A DNA stretch of 64,000 nucleotides, from positions 1 to 64,000 of the forward strand of contig NZ_JAIZEO010000004.1 in assembly GCF_024189315.1 (NCBI RefSeq), read 5' to 3'. Every line of letters starts with the position of its first letter. Position 1 is the first letter of the stretch. The DNA comes from Halobacillus sp. A5. Lineage in GTDB: Bacteria; Bacillota; Bacilli; Bacillales; Halobacillaceae. Of this stretch, positions 37,179 through 45,655 are shown one piece after another. Both the position numbers and the translations under genes were made by a program. The notes beneath the pieces are model-generated. The model saw nothing but the letters and a program-made list of their open reading frames with translations, had not been told where the DNA came from and did no database searches.

Positions 37179-37250
37179 CCTAACCTCTCCTTTCTATGAA
37201 TAGGATAGCTACTGTTATGGGTTAAGGAACCGCTTACAATAGATGGTGTA

Positions 37251-38219
37251 TTATTCAATGATACCCTTTTCTTTAAAATATTTTTCTGCGCCGGGATGTA
37301 AAGGAATTGTATTACTTGCGGCATTTTCCACTGTTAAGTCCTTAACTGCACCATGTGATTCATTAAACGATTCTAAGTTCTCAAAAAGTGCTTTTGTGAA
37401 TGAATACACCACTTCTTCTGAAGCTTCATTTGAAGCTACAACTTGAGCATTAACAGACAGAGTCTGTACTTCTTCATCTACTCCATCGTATACTCCTGCC
37501 GGAATTGAGTAGTTCTCAAAGTACGGCATCTTACTTGAAATCACCTTTCTCTCCTCCTCAGATAAAGAGATCAGCTTGATATCTTCTGTTGTCGATAAAT
37601 CCATAATGGATGCATTGGGACTTCCAGCCCAGAACATAGCGGCATCGATTTGATTATTTTTAAGGGCGTCAACAGACTCAGAGAAGGAAATAAATTGCGG
37701 GTTAATATCGTCATAAGTAATACCTAAATTTTCAAGGACCTTTTTTGTTTTTACTTCATTTCCGCTCCCTGGCTCTCCTACACGAATAGACTTTCCTTTA
37801 ATATCCTGAATAGAATTTATCGGTGAGTCGGCACGTGTTAAGATGGCAAGAGGCTGACTATAAGCGGCGAATACTCCGCTAACATTTTTAGGCTCATCTT
37901 TAAAGAAATCTTCCCCTTCATAAGCGTCTGTCGCGACGTCGCCGCCGATAATAGCAAATTCGGAATCGTTTTGCTGAAGAAGATTCACATTTTCGACGGA
38001 CCCTCCTGAGGCTTGATTTGTTAATTTAATATCTTTCTGCTTGTCATTTACTATTTTTGTGATAGATGCGCCGATTGGATAAAGAGTGCCTCCCGTATCC
38101 CCAGTAGTAATCATTACATTTTTAGAACCGCCATTAGCATTAGACGCTCCAGAACAACCTGTCATTATTAAAATTATACCTATTGAGATAAGCGTAAGGA
38201 TCGCCTTTTTAATAGTCAT
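37251..38219 (-). CDS. TAXI-family TRAP solute-binding lipoprotein
   Basis: The 322-residue protein begins with a lipoprotein signal ending LIMTGCSG, so it is anchored by Cys outside the membrane. The mature part has the TAXI signature region TTGDTGGTLYPIGASI and DIKGKSIRVGEPGSGNEVKT. It binds the substrate and delivers it to the fused permease encoded 72 bases downstream. Its ATG overlaps the stop of the 3-hydroxyacyl-CoA dehydrogenase gene (ATGA), coupling import to degradation. Confidence 0.92.
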   Translation of the reverse strand: MTIKKAILTLISIGIILIMTGCSGASNANGGSKNVMITTGDTGGTLYPIGASITKIVNDKQKDIKLTNQASGGSVENVNLLQQNDSEFAIIGGDVATDAYEGEDFFKDEPKNVSGVFAAYSQPLAILTRADSPINSIQDIKGKSIRVGEPGSGNEVKTKKVLENLGITYDDINPQFISFSESVDALKNNQIDAAMFWAGSPNASIMDLSTTEDIKLISLSEEERKVISSKMPYFENYSIPAGVYDGVDEEVQTLSVNAQVVASNEASEEVVYSFTKALFENLESFNESHGAVKDLTVENAASNTIPLHPGAEKYFKEKGIIE

Positions 38220-39091
38220 GATTGGACTACTCCTTCTTTTATTTTATTTGGATAAGTAAAAATACCAGCACCTGTTTTCTTACCTAATTTACTTGCTTTC
38301 ACATACTTGGTAAGCAGTGGACATGGACGATATTTCTCTCCAAGCGTTTGATAAAGGTATTCCATATTACGCAGCCTTGTATCTAATCCTACTAAATCGG
38401 CTAACTCCAGGGGCCCCATAGGATGATTTAACCCCAATTTAATGGATTTATCAATATCCTCTGCAGAGGCCACTCCCTCCATGAACATATTCATTGCTTC
38501 ATTTCCTATCAAACAGTTCATTCTGCTCGTTATAAACCCTGGAAACTCATTGACTTCCACAGCTTCTTTTTTTAACTGTTCCGCTATTTTAATAACAGAA
38601 TTTACCGTTTCATCTGAAGTATCAAGCCCTTTGACAATTTCAATAAGTTTCATTTTATGAACAGGGTTAAAAAAGTGCATAGCAATGACCTTATCAGGAC
38701 GCAATGTTTGTGCCCCTATTTCTGTAGGGCTCATCGTAGAAGTATTGGTCGCAAGTATCGTATGTGGCGGACATAATTGATCTAATTCCTTAAAAACTCT
38801 AATTTTCACCTCCATAATTTCCAATACTGCTTCTATAACAAGGTCTGCATTATGAACGGTGTCTTCCAGATCTAAAGTGAAGCTCAGATTGTTTTTCCCC
38901 TTCTGAACATCTTCTTTTGTAATAAATCCTCGTTCTTCACTTTTGGACCATTCCTCATAAATATAGTGTTCAGCCTTTAAGAGAGATTCTTGTTCTATAT
39001 CATTTACGGTTACCTTAAACCCGTTTAGTGCGGCTACATACGCAATGCCTCGTCCCATCGTTCCAGATCCTATGATGGCAACTTTCTTCAT
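38216..39091 (-). CDS. 3-hydroxyacyl-CoA dehydrogenase (3-hydroxybutyryl-CoA dehydrogenase type)
   Basis: The 291-residue NAD(P)-dependent enzyme oxidises 3-hydroxyacyl-CoA to 3-ketoacyl-CoA. The nucleotide-binding loop is GSGTMGRGIAYVAALNG at the N-terminus. The catalytic His is in AMHFFNPVHKMKLIEIV, and GFITSRMNCLIGNEAM and the DxGxRxGxNHPMGPLELAD-like segment are typical. It stands between the thiolase and the binding-protein genes. With the crotonases and thiolase it completes the lower half of a beta-oxidation cycle. Confidence 0.92.
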   Translation of the reverse strand: MKKVAIIGSGTMGRGIAYVAALNGFKVTVNDIEQESLLKAEHYIYEEWSKSEERGFITKEDVQKGKNNLSFTLDLEDTVHNADLVIEAVLEIMEVKIRVFKELDQLCPPHTILATNTSTMSPTEIGAQTLRPDKVIAMHFFNPVHKMKLIEIVKGLDTSDETVNSVIKIAEQLKKEAVEVNEFPGFITSRMNCLIGNEAMNMFMEGVASAEDIDKSIKLGLNHPMGPLELADLVGLDTRLRNMEYLYQTLGEKYRPCPLLTKYVKASKLGKKTGAGIFTYPNKIKEGVVQS

Positions 39092-39107
39092 TTCTCTGTC
39101 CTCTCCT

Positions 39108-40301
39108 TCAAATTCTTAAATTTTCAAAAATGGTGGTAATCCCCATCCCGCCAGCTATACATAAAGTAACCAAGCCATACCTTGCTCCCCTGCGCTCCAT
39201 TTCGTGAACAATTTTAGTAGCTAGTATCGCCCCTGTGGCTCCTATTGGATGACCTAATGCAATCGCGCCTCCATTAACATTTACTTTGTTTAAGTCAAGG
39301 TTGAGATCCTTAAGAACGGATAAAGCTTGCGCAGAAAAAGCTTCATTTAATTCAATTAGATCAATATCTTCTATAGTAAGATCACTTATTTTCAGGGCTT
39401 TTTTTGTAGCTTCTACAGGACCGATTCCCATGATATCCGGCGATACCCCTGCACTTGCATGAGATAGAATTTTTGCTTTAGGGGTGAAACCTCTTTCCTT
39501 GGCAAATGATTCATTCATTAAAAGCAGCGATGAAGCTCCATCATTTCTCCCGGATGAATTTCCTGCTGTAACGGTCCCTCCATCTTTAAAGACCGGTTTT
39601 AGAGATTGTAATTTCTCAAATGTAGTCGTTCGTGGATGTTCATCTTGATCAAATTTGATCGTTTTCTTTCTTTCCTTTACTTCATACGGCACAATTTCAT
39701 CTTGGAAAAGACCGGTGTGAATCGCTCTTGCTGCTAGTTCCTGACTTCGCAAAGCAAATTCATCCTGTTCCTGCCGTTCAATACTATATACGCTTGCCAG
39801 ATTTTCTGCCGTCATCCCCATCGTTAAATTTCCAAACTCCTCAAAAGGCTGGGAATTGGGCTGACTCTCTGTATTAGGATCAAGCAGCAAACCGTTCCCT
39901 GATCGATATCCAAACCTGGCGTTACGAATGTAGTAGGGTGCCGTACTCATGCTTTCGGCTCCTCCTGCTATCATTACATCGCTGAGCCCCAGCTTAATTT
40001 GCATATCTGCATTATTAATCGCTTGCAATCCTGAACCACATTGCCGGTGAATGGTATAGCCTGGTGTTTCATTTGGGAGACCTGCACGCAATAAAGCAAC
40101 TCTTGCCATATTGGAAGCATCAGAGCTTTGTTTTGCCTGTCCCAAGATCACTTCATCTACCATATTTTCTTCAATCCCCGACCTTTGTATCGTCTCTTTT
40201 ATTACTTTTGCAGCTAAATAATCTACTGGAACATCTCGAATGGTTCCTCCTAATTTTCCTATAGGTGTTCTTACAGACTCAACGATCACTGTATTAGGCA
40301 C
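39108..40301 (-). CDS. Acetyl-CoA C-acyltransferase (thiolase)
   Basis: The 397-residue thiolase cleaves 3-ketoacyl-CoA with CoA. The nucleophilic Cys is in HRQCGSGLQAI near residue 90, the His in NGGAIALGHPIGATGA, and the second Cys in LVTLCIAGGMG. I start it at GTG 40301 (MPNTVIVESVRTPIG), which follows GGAGG; an upstream ATG frame adds six residues without a ribosome site. The family includes acetoacetyl-CoA and 3-ketoadipyl-CoA thiolases, so chain length cannot be fixed from sequence. Confidence 0.92.
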   Translation of the reverse strand: MPNTVIVESVRTPIGKLGGTIRDVPVDYLAAKVIKETIQRSGIEENMVDEVILGQAKQSSDASNMARVALLRAGLPNETPGYTIHRQCGSGLQAINNADMQIKLGLSDVMIAGGAESMSTAPYYIRNARFGYRSGNGLLLDPNTESQPNSQPFEEFGNLTMGMTAENLASVYSIERQEQDEFALRSQELAARAIHTGLFQDEIVPYEVKERKKTIKFDQDEHPRTTTFEKLQSLKPVFKDGGTVTAGNSSGRNDGASSLLLMNESFAKERGFTPKAKILSHASAGVSPDIMGIGPVEATKKALKISDLTIEDIDLIELNEAFSAQALSVLKDLNLDLNKVNVNGGAIALGHPIGATGAILATKIVHEMERRGARYGLVTLCIAGGMGITTIFENLRI

Positions 40302-40324
40302 GTAGTCTCCTCCTTCCAAAAATT

Positions 40325-41098
40325 TTATTTGATATGAAAACTAGGTTTTCTTTTTTCCAGAAAAGCTCTAGTTCCTTCTTCTTTTTCCTCGGATGAGAAA
40401 GCAATGGTTTGAGCTAATTTCTCGATCATTAATCCTGTTTCCAAATTCGTATTAGCACCCTGGTTAACCGCTATTTTGGCAAGGTGAACAGCTAATTTCC
40501 CCTTAGACAAAAGAGATTGCACTAAGTTATCTATCACCAGTGTAAGGTCGGATCCCTCAGCTAAATAGGTAATCAATCCAATTTTTAAGGCCTCCTTGGC
40601 ATCGATGACTTTCCCCGTTAACACCATATCCAATGCCCTTCCTTTACCTATAATTCTACTTAACCTTTGAGTACCGCCTGCCCCTGGAATAATACCTAAA
40701 TTCAGTTCAGGAAGACCCATTTTAGATTGCGCGGCTGAAACTCTAATATCACAAGCTAAAGCTAGCTCAAGTCCGCCTCCTAGTGCATGACCATTTATAG
40801 CGGCAACCGTAACTTTAGAGGATTGTTCAACCTTTTTGTAAATGCTCTGTAATCCTGGAGCGAGGGCCTCTAGCATCGTTCTTTGATACAGCTCTTTTAT
40901 GTCCGCGCCTCCAATGAACGCCTTTTCCCCTGCGCCTTTTATAATAATAATCCTAAGGTCCGGATCACTATCAAATTCTTCAAAAGCTTCTTGAAATTCT
41001 TCTAAGGTCGCATGATTAAGTGCATTTCTAGCTTCTTCTCTATTAATAATGATCTTCCCAACAAATTGATCAACCTCTTTTTTTATATATTGAAACAA
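40325..41098 (-). CDS. Enoyl-CoA hydratase (canonical crotonase)
   Basis: The 257-residue protein is the most orthodox of three crotonases here. The oxyanion-hole segments are AFIGGADIKEL and NGHALGGGLELALACD. Both catalytic glutamates are expected in LPELNLGIIPGAGGTQRL. It should hydrate trans-2-enoyl-CoA to 3-hydroxyacyl-CoA for the dehydrogenase. I start it at TTG 41098, seven bases after AGAAGG. A GTG at 41107 overlaps that site. It is cotranscribed with the thiolase gene. Confidence 0.9.
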   Translation of the reverse strand: MFQYIKKEVDQFVGKIIINREEARNALNHATLEEFQEAFEEFDSDPDLRIIIIKGAGEKAFIGGADIKELYQRTMLEALAPGLQSIYKKVEQSSKVTVAAINGHALGGGLELALACDIRVSAAQSKMGLPELNLGIIPGAGGTQRLSRIIGKGRALDMVLTGKVIDAKEALKIGLITYLAEGSDLTLVIDNLVQSLLSKGKLAVHLAKIAVNQGANTNLETGLMIEKLAQTIAFSSEEKEEGTRAFLEKRKPSFHIK

Positions 41099-41136
41099 AC
41101 TTTTCACCTTCTACTGAATAGTTTTAAACCCTAAAC

Positions 41137-41901
41137 CTATCTACCTTTCCAAACTGGCTTTCGTTTTTCTATAAAAGCTTGAGCTCCTTCCAAACGATCT
41201 TCGCTTTCATAGACATTCGGGCCGATATCCAACTGCAATGCTTGAAACAGAGGGACATCCATTGTTTTCCATATCGTTTCTTTTATACGCTGTACAGATA
41301 AAGGAGCACAATCACAAATTTGTTCTCCAATCTCATGTGCCCGTTTCATTAATTCTTCATTGTCACTTAATACTTCATCTACCAGCCCTATATTTAAAGC
41401 CTCTTCACTTGAAATAAGCTGTCCCGTGTATAGCATTTTAGCGGCTAGGCTTGGAGAAATTAACTTTGGCAGGATCGTAGCGCCAAATGTAGCCCCCATT
41501 CCTCGTTTTGCTTCCGGCATTCCCAATTTACAGTCCGAACTGGCTAGACGAATGTCGCTGGCCAAGGCAATTTCACAGCCAGCCCCTACTGCCGCTCCAT
41601 TAACTGCTGAAATGATAGGTTTATAGGTTTCAATCATGGCATTAAAAAGGCGGCCCCTTAGAGGTTTTCGCTTAAAAGCCTCTGGGTTTTCTTTAGACTC
41701 TTTTAAATCTCTTCCACTGCAGAAAGCTTTTTCACCTTTCCCTGTAATAATCAGCACGCGTGCGTCATTGTCTTCCTTATATTCTCGTAAATAATCTAAT
41801 AAGTTATCAGACATCTCAGAATTAATAGCATTTCTTTTCTCAGGGCGATTTAAATACAGGTATGCGATTTGTCCTTTTTTCTCATATTCTATTAAGCTCA
41901 T
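41137..41901 (-). CDS. Crotonase-family enoyl-CoA hydratase/isomerase (second copy)
   Basis: The 254-residue protein has the crotonase fold (AFCSGRDLKESKENP, NGAAVGAGCEIALASDIRLA), but the active-site loop reads MPEAKRGMGATFGATILPKL. The usual GAGGTQRL is missing, while the first Glu of the pair is kept. The sequence is somewhat like CaiD/carnitinyl-CoA dehydratase or other specialised crotonases. It probably acts on the substrate-specific CoA ester rather than in routine beta-oxidation. AAGGAG precedes the ATG. Confidence 0.87.
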   Translation of the reverse strand: MSLIEYEKKGQIAYLYLNRPEKRNAINSEMSDNLLDYLREYKEDNDARVLIITGKGEKAFCSGRDLKESKENPEAFKRKPLRGRLFNAMIETYKPIISAVNGAAVGAGCEIALASDIRLASSDCKLGMPEAKRGMGATFGATILPKLISPSLAAKMLYTGQLISSEEALNIGLVDEVLSDNEELMKRAHEIGEQICDCAPLSVQRIKETIWKTMDVPLFQALQLDIGPNVYESEDRLEGAQAFIEKRKPVWKGR

Positions 41902-41927
41902 CTCAACTCTCCTTCTAAATAGTTGAT

Positions 41928-42710
41928 TTATACCCCTCTAAAAACAGGCCTTCTTTTTTCTTTAAAAGCTTTTACTCCTTCTTTATGATCCTCTGTCTCT
42001 TTAATAATGGAGTAGTGAGAAGACATTAAATCCAATGCGGGTTCAAGCTCCATCGTTCTTGAATATTTGACCGCTCTTTTCGTCATTCTAATAGCCACCT
42101 GTGGTCCAGAAGCAATTCTTTCGGCTAAGGCCATGGTTTTTGAAAAGAATTCTTCTTCTTCGTACAAATGATTTACCAAACCTAACTCATAAGCCTTCTC
42201 TGAACTAATAAAATCTCCCGTCCACAATAGTTCTAAAGCTTTTGCTTCTCCGACAATTTGAGGTAAGAAGTACGCTCCTCCATCTCCCGGGACAAGACCG
42301 ACTCTCACATAACCTTCGCTCACTTTAGAAGCGCTTACAATTGTGCGGAGATCACACATTAAAGCCATGTCCAATCCAGCGCCAACAGCAGGACCATTTA
42401 TAGCTGCTATAACAGGTTTATCAATATTTTTTAGAGTAAGAGGAACACGATGAATATTCTTCCAGAGCTTGTTTTTGTTATCCAGAGCCGTCTGGTCTTG
42501 TTTCATACCTCCAACATCACCGCCTGCACAAAAGGCACTCCCTTTTCCTGTCACCACAATGACATGAACTTCATTATTTCTCTGGGCTTCCTCCAGCGCA
42601 TCTACCCATTCATCAATCATTTGTCCATCTAATGCGTTTTTCATTTCCGGCCGGTTTAATGTAATGACCATTATATTTTTCTCTATACTGGTTAAAATTT
42701 TTGACTCCAT
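41928..42710 (-). CDS. Crotonase-family enoyl-CoA hydratase/isomerase (third copy)
   Basis: The 260-residue protein keeps the oxyanion-hole motifs (AFCAGGDVGGMK, NGPAVGAGLDMALMCDLR). Its active-site loop is YVRVGLVPGDGGAYFLPQIVG, with Asp or Gly where canonical hydratases have the Glu and GTQRL. This pattern occurs in isomerases and hydrolases of the superfamily such as PaaG-like enzymes. A ring or branched substrate is possible but unproven. GGAGG lies 10 bases before the ATG. Confidence 0.87.
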   Translation of the reverse strand: MESKILTSIEKNIMVITLNRPEMKNALDGQMIDEWVDALEEAQRNNEVHVIVVTGKGSAFCAGGDVGGMKQDQTALDNKNKLWKNIHRVPLTLKNIDKPVIAAINGPAVGAGLDMALMCDLRTIVSASKVSEGYVRVGLVPGDGGAYFLPQIVGEAKALELLWTGDFISSEKAYELGLVNHLYEEEEFFSKTMALAERIASGPQVAIRMTKRAVKYSRTMELEPALDLMSSHYSIIKETEDHKEGVKAFKEKRRPVFRGV

Positions 42711-42739
42711 AGCATAACTTCCTCCAATTTTATTGAAAT

Positions 42740-43948
42740 TTATTGGACCGCCTTTTCCTTTGTCAGGATTACTTTTTTCTGATGTAGAGATTCTAACTGA
42801 TCATGCGATAGACCAAGCATATCCTGAAGGACTTCATCCGTATGTTGACCGAGAAGAGGAGCTGCTATCACTTCTTCCAATGTTGAATCTGACAGACGGA
42901 TCGGAGAACCAGGCACTTTAATATTTCCTGCTTGTGGATGTTCAATTTCGCGGATCATTTTTCGATACTTCAGATGGGGGTCATCAGCTACTTCGTCTAT
43001 AGACAATACAGGGGCATGAGGGACATTTGCTTCAATGAGAATATCGGATATTTCCAGCTTCTTTTTATCAAAAGTCCAGTTAGTCACGATTTCATCTACC
43101 AACTCTGTATGGGCGGATCGATCAATATTCGTTTGGAAACGCTCATCTTCTAAAAGGTCATGTTTATCGATAACTTTTAATAGTGATTGCCATTGTCTGT
43201 CTGCCACACAGAGAATCGCAATATAACCATCACTTGCTGCGTACACGTTATATGGGGCTGTGGCCATGCCGCTATGTTGGTTGCCGGTCCTCTGAGAAAC
43301 CTTCCCCCCACTGCTATAGTAAGCACCCAAGGCTGAAGCCAATGTAGGATAAATAGTGTCATGCATGGAAACCTCAATCAATTGGCCTTTTCCTGTTTTT
43401 TCCCTTTGGTAAAGGGCTGTGGTAATTCCTCCGAATAAGTGAATGCCGCCAAGAAAGTCACATAATGCCGGGCCAGCTTTTACGGGTGGTTTATCCGCAA
43501 ACCCTGTTGTAGCCATCACTCCACCCATAGCCTGAATCGTTAAGTCCATGGCAAGCCTTTCCGCATATGGTCCTTCAAGGCCATAACCTTTACCAGAGGC
43601 ATAAATTAAACTCGGATTCACTTCTTTTAAAACTTCATATCCTAGTCCCAGCCGGTCCATAGCTCCAAGAGAAAAATTCTCGACCAATACATCTGCTTTT
43701 TTTACTAGATTTAGAAACAGCTCTTTTCCTTCTTCTGATTTAAGGTCTATAGACACACTCTTTTTATTAGAGTTGAGCATAAGCAGCTCATGACTATCCC
43801 CCTTCCTTCTAACTCGAAGGTTTTCTCCTTTTAAAGGTTCAATTTTAATAACCTTCGCTCCTTGAAAAGCTAACATTAACGAACAATAAGGTCCGTTATA
43901 GATCTGACCTAAATCTAAAACTACAATATCTTCTAATGCTTTTTTCAT
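42740..43948 (-). CDS. Family III CoA-transferase (CaiB/BaiF type)
   Basis: The 402-residue enzyme belongs to the family that moves CoA between acids through an aspartyl intermediate. It starts MKKALEDIVVLDLGQIYNGP, with KVIKIEPLKGENLR as CoA-binding loop, and the likely catalytic Asp is in RLAMDLTIQAMGG. I start it at ATG 43948 after GGAGGGATAGG; the longer frame covers the operator. As first gene of the operon it would activate the imported acid, which explains why no acyl-CoA ligase gene is present. The CoA donor is unknown. Confidence 0.9.
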   Translation of the reverse strand: MKKALEDIVVLDLGQIYNGPYCSLMLAFQGAKVIKIEPLKGENLRVRRKGDSHELLMLNSNKKSVSIDLKSEEGKELFLNLVKKADVLVENFSLGAMDRLGLGYEVLKEVNPSLIYASGKGYGLEGPYAERLAMDLTIQAMGGVMATTGFADKPPVKAGPALCDFLGGIHLFGGITTALYQREKTGKGQLIEVSMHDTIYPTLASALGAYYSSGGKVSQRTGNQHSGMATAPYNVYAASDGYIAILCVADRQWQSLLKVIDKHDLLEDERFQTNIDRSAHTELVDEIVTNWTFDKKKLEISDILIEANVPHAPVLSIDEVADDPHLKYRKMIREIEHPQAGNIKVPGSPIRLSDSTLEEVIAAPLLGQHTDEVLQDMLGLSHDQLESLHQKKVILTKEKAVQ

Positions 43949-43995
43949 CCTATCCCTCCTAGCAGTTGTTTTGACAGGATCCAACATCTTTTTAT

Positions 43996-44056
43996 CCGAT
44001 TATCGGTTTGTTAATCCTATAATCGAAATTCTAGCACACTATCTTTAATAATTCAA
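43996..44056 (-). promoter_or_regulatory. Operon promoter with IclR-type operator
   Basis: Minus-strand -35 TTGAAT (44056-44051) and -10 TAGAAT (44033-44028) are 17 bp apart. From the expected start onward lies CCGATTATCGG (43996-44006) followed by AATCCTAT (44013-44020), the same layout as the iclR operator at 34441-34465. An operator covering about +1 to +25 fits repression. The promoter drives the eight-gene CoA-transferase to TRAP operon. Confidence 0.72.
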
Positions 44057-44224
44057 ACAAATTTTAGACAATTCATAATTTTTAACTTTGTTGAAAAGAC
44101 GTTTAGTGTCGAAAGCTCAAGAGTAAAAAATATAAAAAATACGAATCACCTATTTAATACAAGGTGATTCGCTATAGAAGTTCTCATGAACCTTTTTAAC
44201 TGCTAAGTTCATTCGTGATATGCA

Positions 44225-44602
44225 AATGGTGCTGGTAAGAGCACGTTATTATCCATGGTTTCTCGACTTATTTCGAGGGACCAAGGTTCTGTTCTTTTGG
44301 ATGGGAGAGATATCACCACTATTAAGAGTAATGACTTAGCAAAGGCCATTTCTACTTTAAAGCAATCTAACAATGTAAATATTAGAATAACCATTCGAGA
44401 ATTGGTCAGCTTTGGGAGATTTCCTTATTCCCAGGGAAAGTTAAGAAAAGAAGATTGGGAGCGAGTAGAGCAAGCCATACATTATATGGTATTAATAAAG
44501 TTACAAGATAAGTTTATTGACGAGTTAAGTGGCGGACAGCTTCAGCGTGCTTATATTGCTATGGTGCTGCACAGGATACTGATTACATACTTTTGGCTTC
44601 TT
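44225..44602 (+). pseudogene. Fragment of a siderophore ABC transporter ATPase
   Basis: The frame opens inside the Walker A motif (NGAGKSTLLSMVSR) with no start codon, continues through ITIRELVSFGRFPYSQGK, and reaches the ABC signature LSGGQLQRAYIAMVL. A single missing base near 44568 then shifts the frame: the expected AQDTDYILL is found in the next frame. Walker B, the D-loop and everything after are gone. The wording resembles YclP/FecE-type Fe3+-siderophore ATPases. It is truncated at both ends and not functional. Confidence 0.82.
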
Positions 44603-44813
44603 TCCTTTCACTAGGTTTATATGGATAAATGGAAAGAATGCTATCTTTCCTAAATGAACGTATTTCCTTTTTTATATAACAGTATCCAAGGATATGTTCT
44701 TCTTCATTCTTCACTGTTCTAATTACTCGGTATGTTAGCTCTCCTTGTGAATCCATATAAATCATTTCAAGCTTTATTTTTTCTTCACTAGCTTTGATTA
44801 ACAAACTTTCCAT
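44583..44813 (-). CDS. Small WYL-like domain protein
   Basis: The 76-residue protein (MESLLIKASEEKIKLEMIYM..., then GYCYIKKEIRSFRKDSILSIYP) resembles the small WYL-domain proteins of Bacillaceae, a beta-barrel ligand or nucleic-acid sensor fold without the usual DNA-binding domain. The Shine-Dalgarno (GAAGTGA) is moderate. Its 3' end overlaps the ABC pseudogene on the other strand by 20 bases. The function is unknown and the family call is tentative. Confidence 0.55.
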   Translation of the reverse strand: MESLLIKASEEKIKLEMIYMDSQGELTYRVIRTVKNEEEHILGYCYIKKEIRSFRKDSILSIYPYKPSERKEAKSM

Positions 44814-44929
44814 GATTTCACTTCATATACGAACTTTTGTTCTTATTATATTCATCCTGAGACTTTTTAATCAATAAAAGATTCCGTTAGTTACAAAATA
44901 AAAAGCCCACCATTAATGTGAGGTTTCTC

Positions 44930-45225
44930 TTAATATTTTTTCTCAGTTGCATATATTCTCTGAGCAAGCAGATTATAAGTATCATATTTTCCTGCATCAA
45001 TGTCAGAAAGTTTGCTAAGTAAGAAGCTTTTTGCGTGGTTATCTAGGGTGGGGATCTGCGACTGAAGGACTTTACGGAAGGGTAGTTCGGCAAATACTCC
45101 ATAAGAATGTAACGATCATTTTCTCCCTTTTTAATCTTCTTAATGGTAAATAAAATATTGATATCTCCGTTAACCGGATAGTCCAAAGGATATCCAAAAC
45201 CTGAATCCATAGTTACTTTTCCCAA
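44930..45225 (-). pseudogene. Frameshifted small conserved gene of unknown function
   Basis: From TTG 45225 (7 bases after AAAGGAGG) the frame reads MGKVTMDSGFGYPLDYPVNG...NYPSVKSFSRRS and stops at 45043. One base off, the next frame continues without break as IPTLDNHAKSFLLSKLSDID...YATEKKY and stops at 44932-44930. Joined, they give one protein of about 97 residues. A single-base frameshift, real or a sequencing slip, is the simplest reading. I do not recognise the family. Confidence 0.6.
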
Positions 45226-45655
45226 TTCCACACCTCCTTTAGAACTATATATTATACAAAACTTTATGTAATCCTTTTAAATCCGTAAAAAATATAGTCT
45301 TTTTTTCTATTTCTCTAACAAAGCAAAAAGCCTCAACCAATAGGATGAAGCTCTTTCTGTATAAGCTAATTATTGCTTAGCAAATTCCCTAAATAACGTC
45401 ACCTACTATTTTTCAAAAGGAACAGGCTGATAAAGCAAAAGTGTAAAATCTAATCAAGCGAAAACTGTAAACTTAATTCTAGCGTTTACCCGAGGTATAA
45501 GGTTGCTTACATCATGCCGCCCATACCCTTTTTGACAACAATATCTATCAATAAAAAATGAAATCCCTTATATAAAAGCCCTTTCAGCTAACCAAGATAC
45601 TTTTTTGATAAATAACACATGGATGGACATGAGTATTATCCAGTCAAAATCCAGT
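45226..45655. other. Non-coding, degraded stretch before the integrase
   Basis: No intact gene is visible. The stretch contains the groEL-like tail at 45507-45539. Near 45600-45655 are plus-strand frames that could be worn N-terminal integrase coding. Confidence 0.4.
45507..45539 (-). pseudogene. Possible groEL 3'-end fragment
   Basis: On the minus strand the bases read VVKKGMGGMM followed by TAA. The Gly-Gly-Met tail is the hallmark C-terminus of GroEL chaperonins, and it is directly followed by ordinary intergenic sequence. groEL 3' ends are used as integration sites by some elements in Firmicutes. The match is only about eight codons, so chance cannot be excluded. Confidence 0.4.

Noticed and set aside
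45043-45231. Intact 62-residue hypothetical gene
   Set aside because: A continuing frame one base away and a shared plausible protein end make a frameshifted longer gene the better reading.
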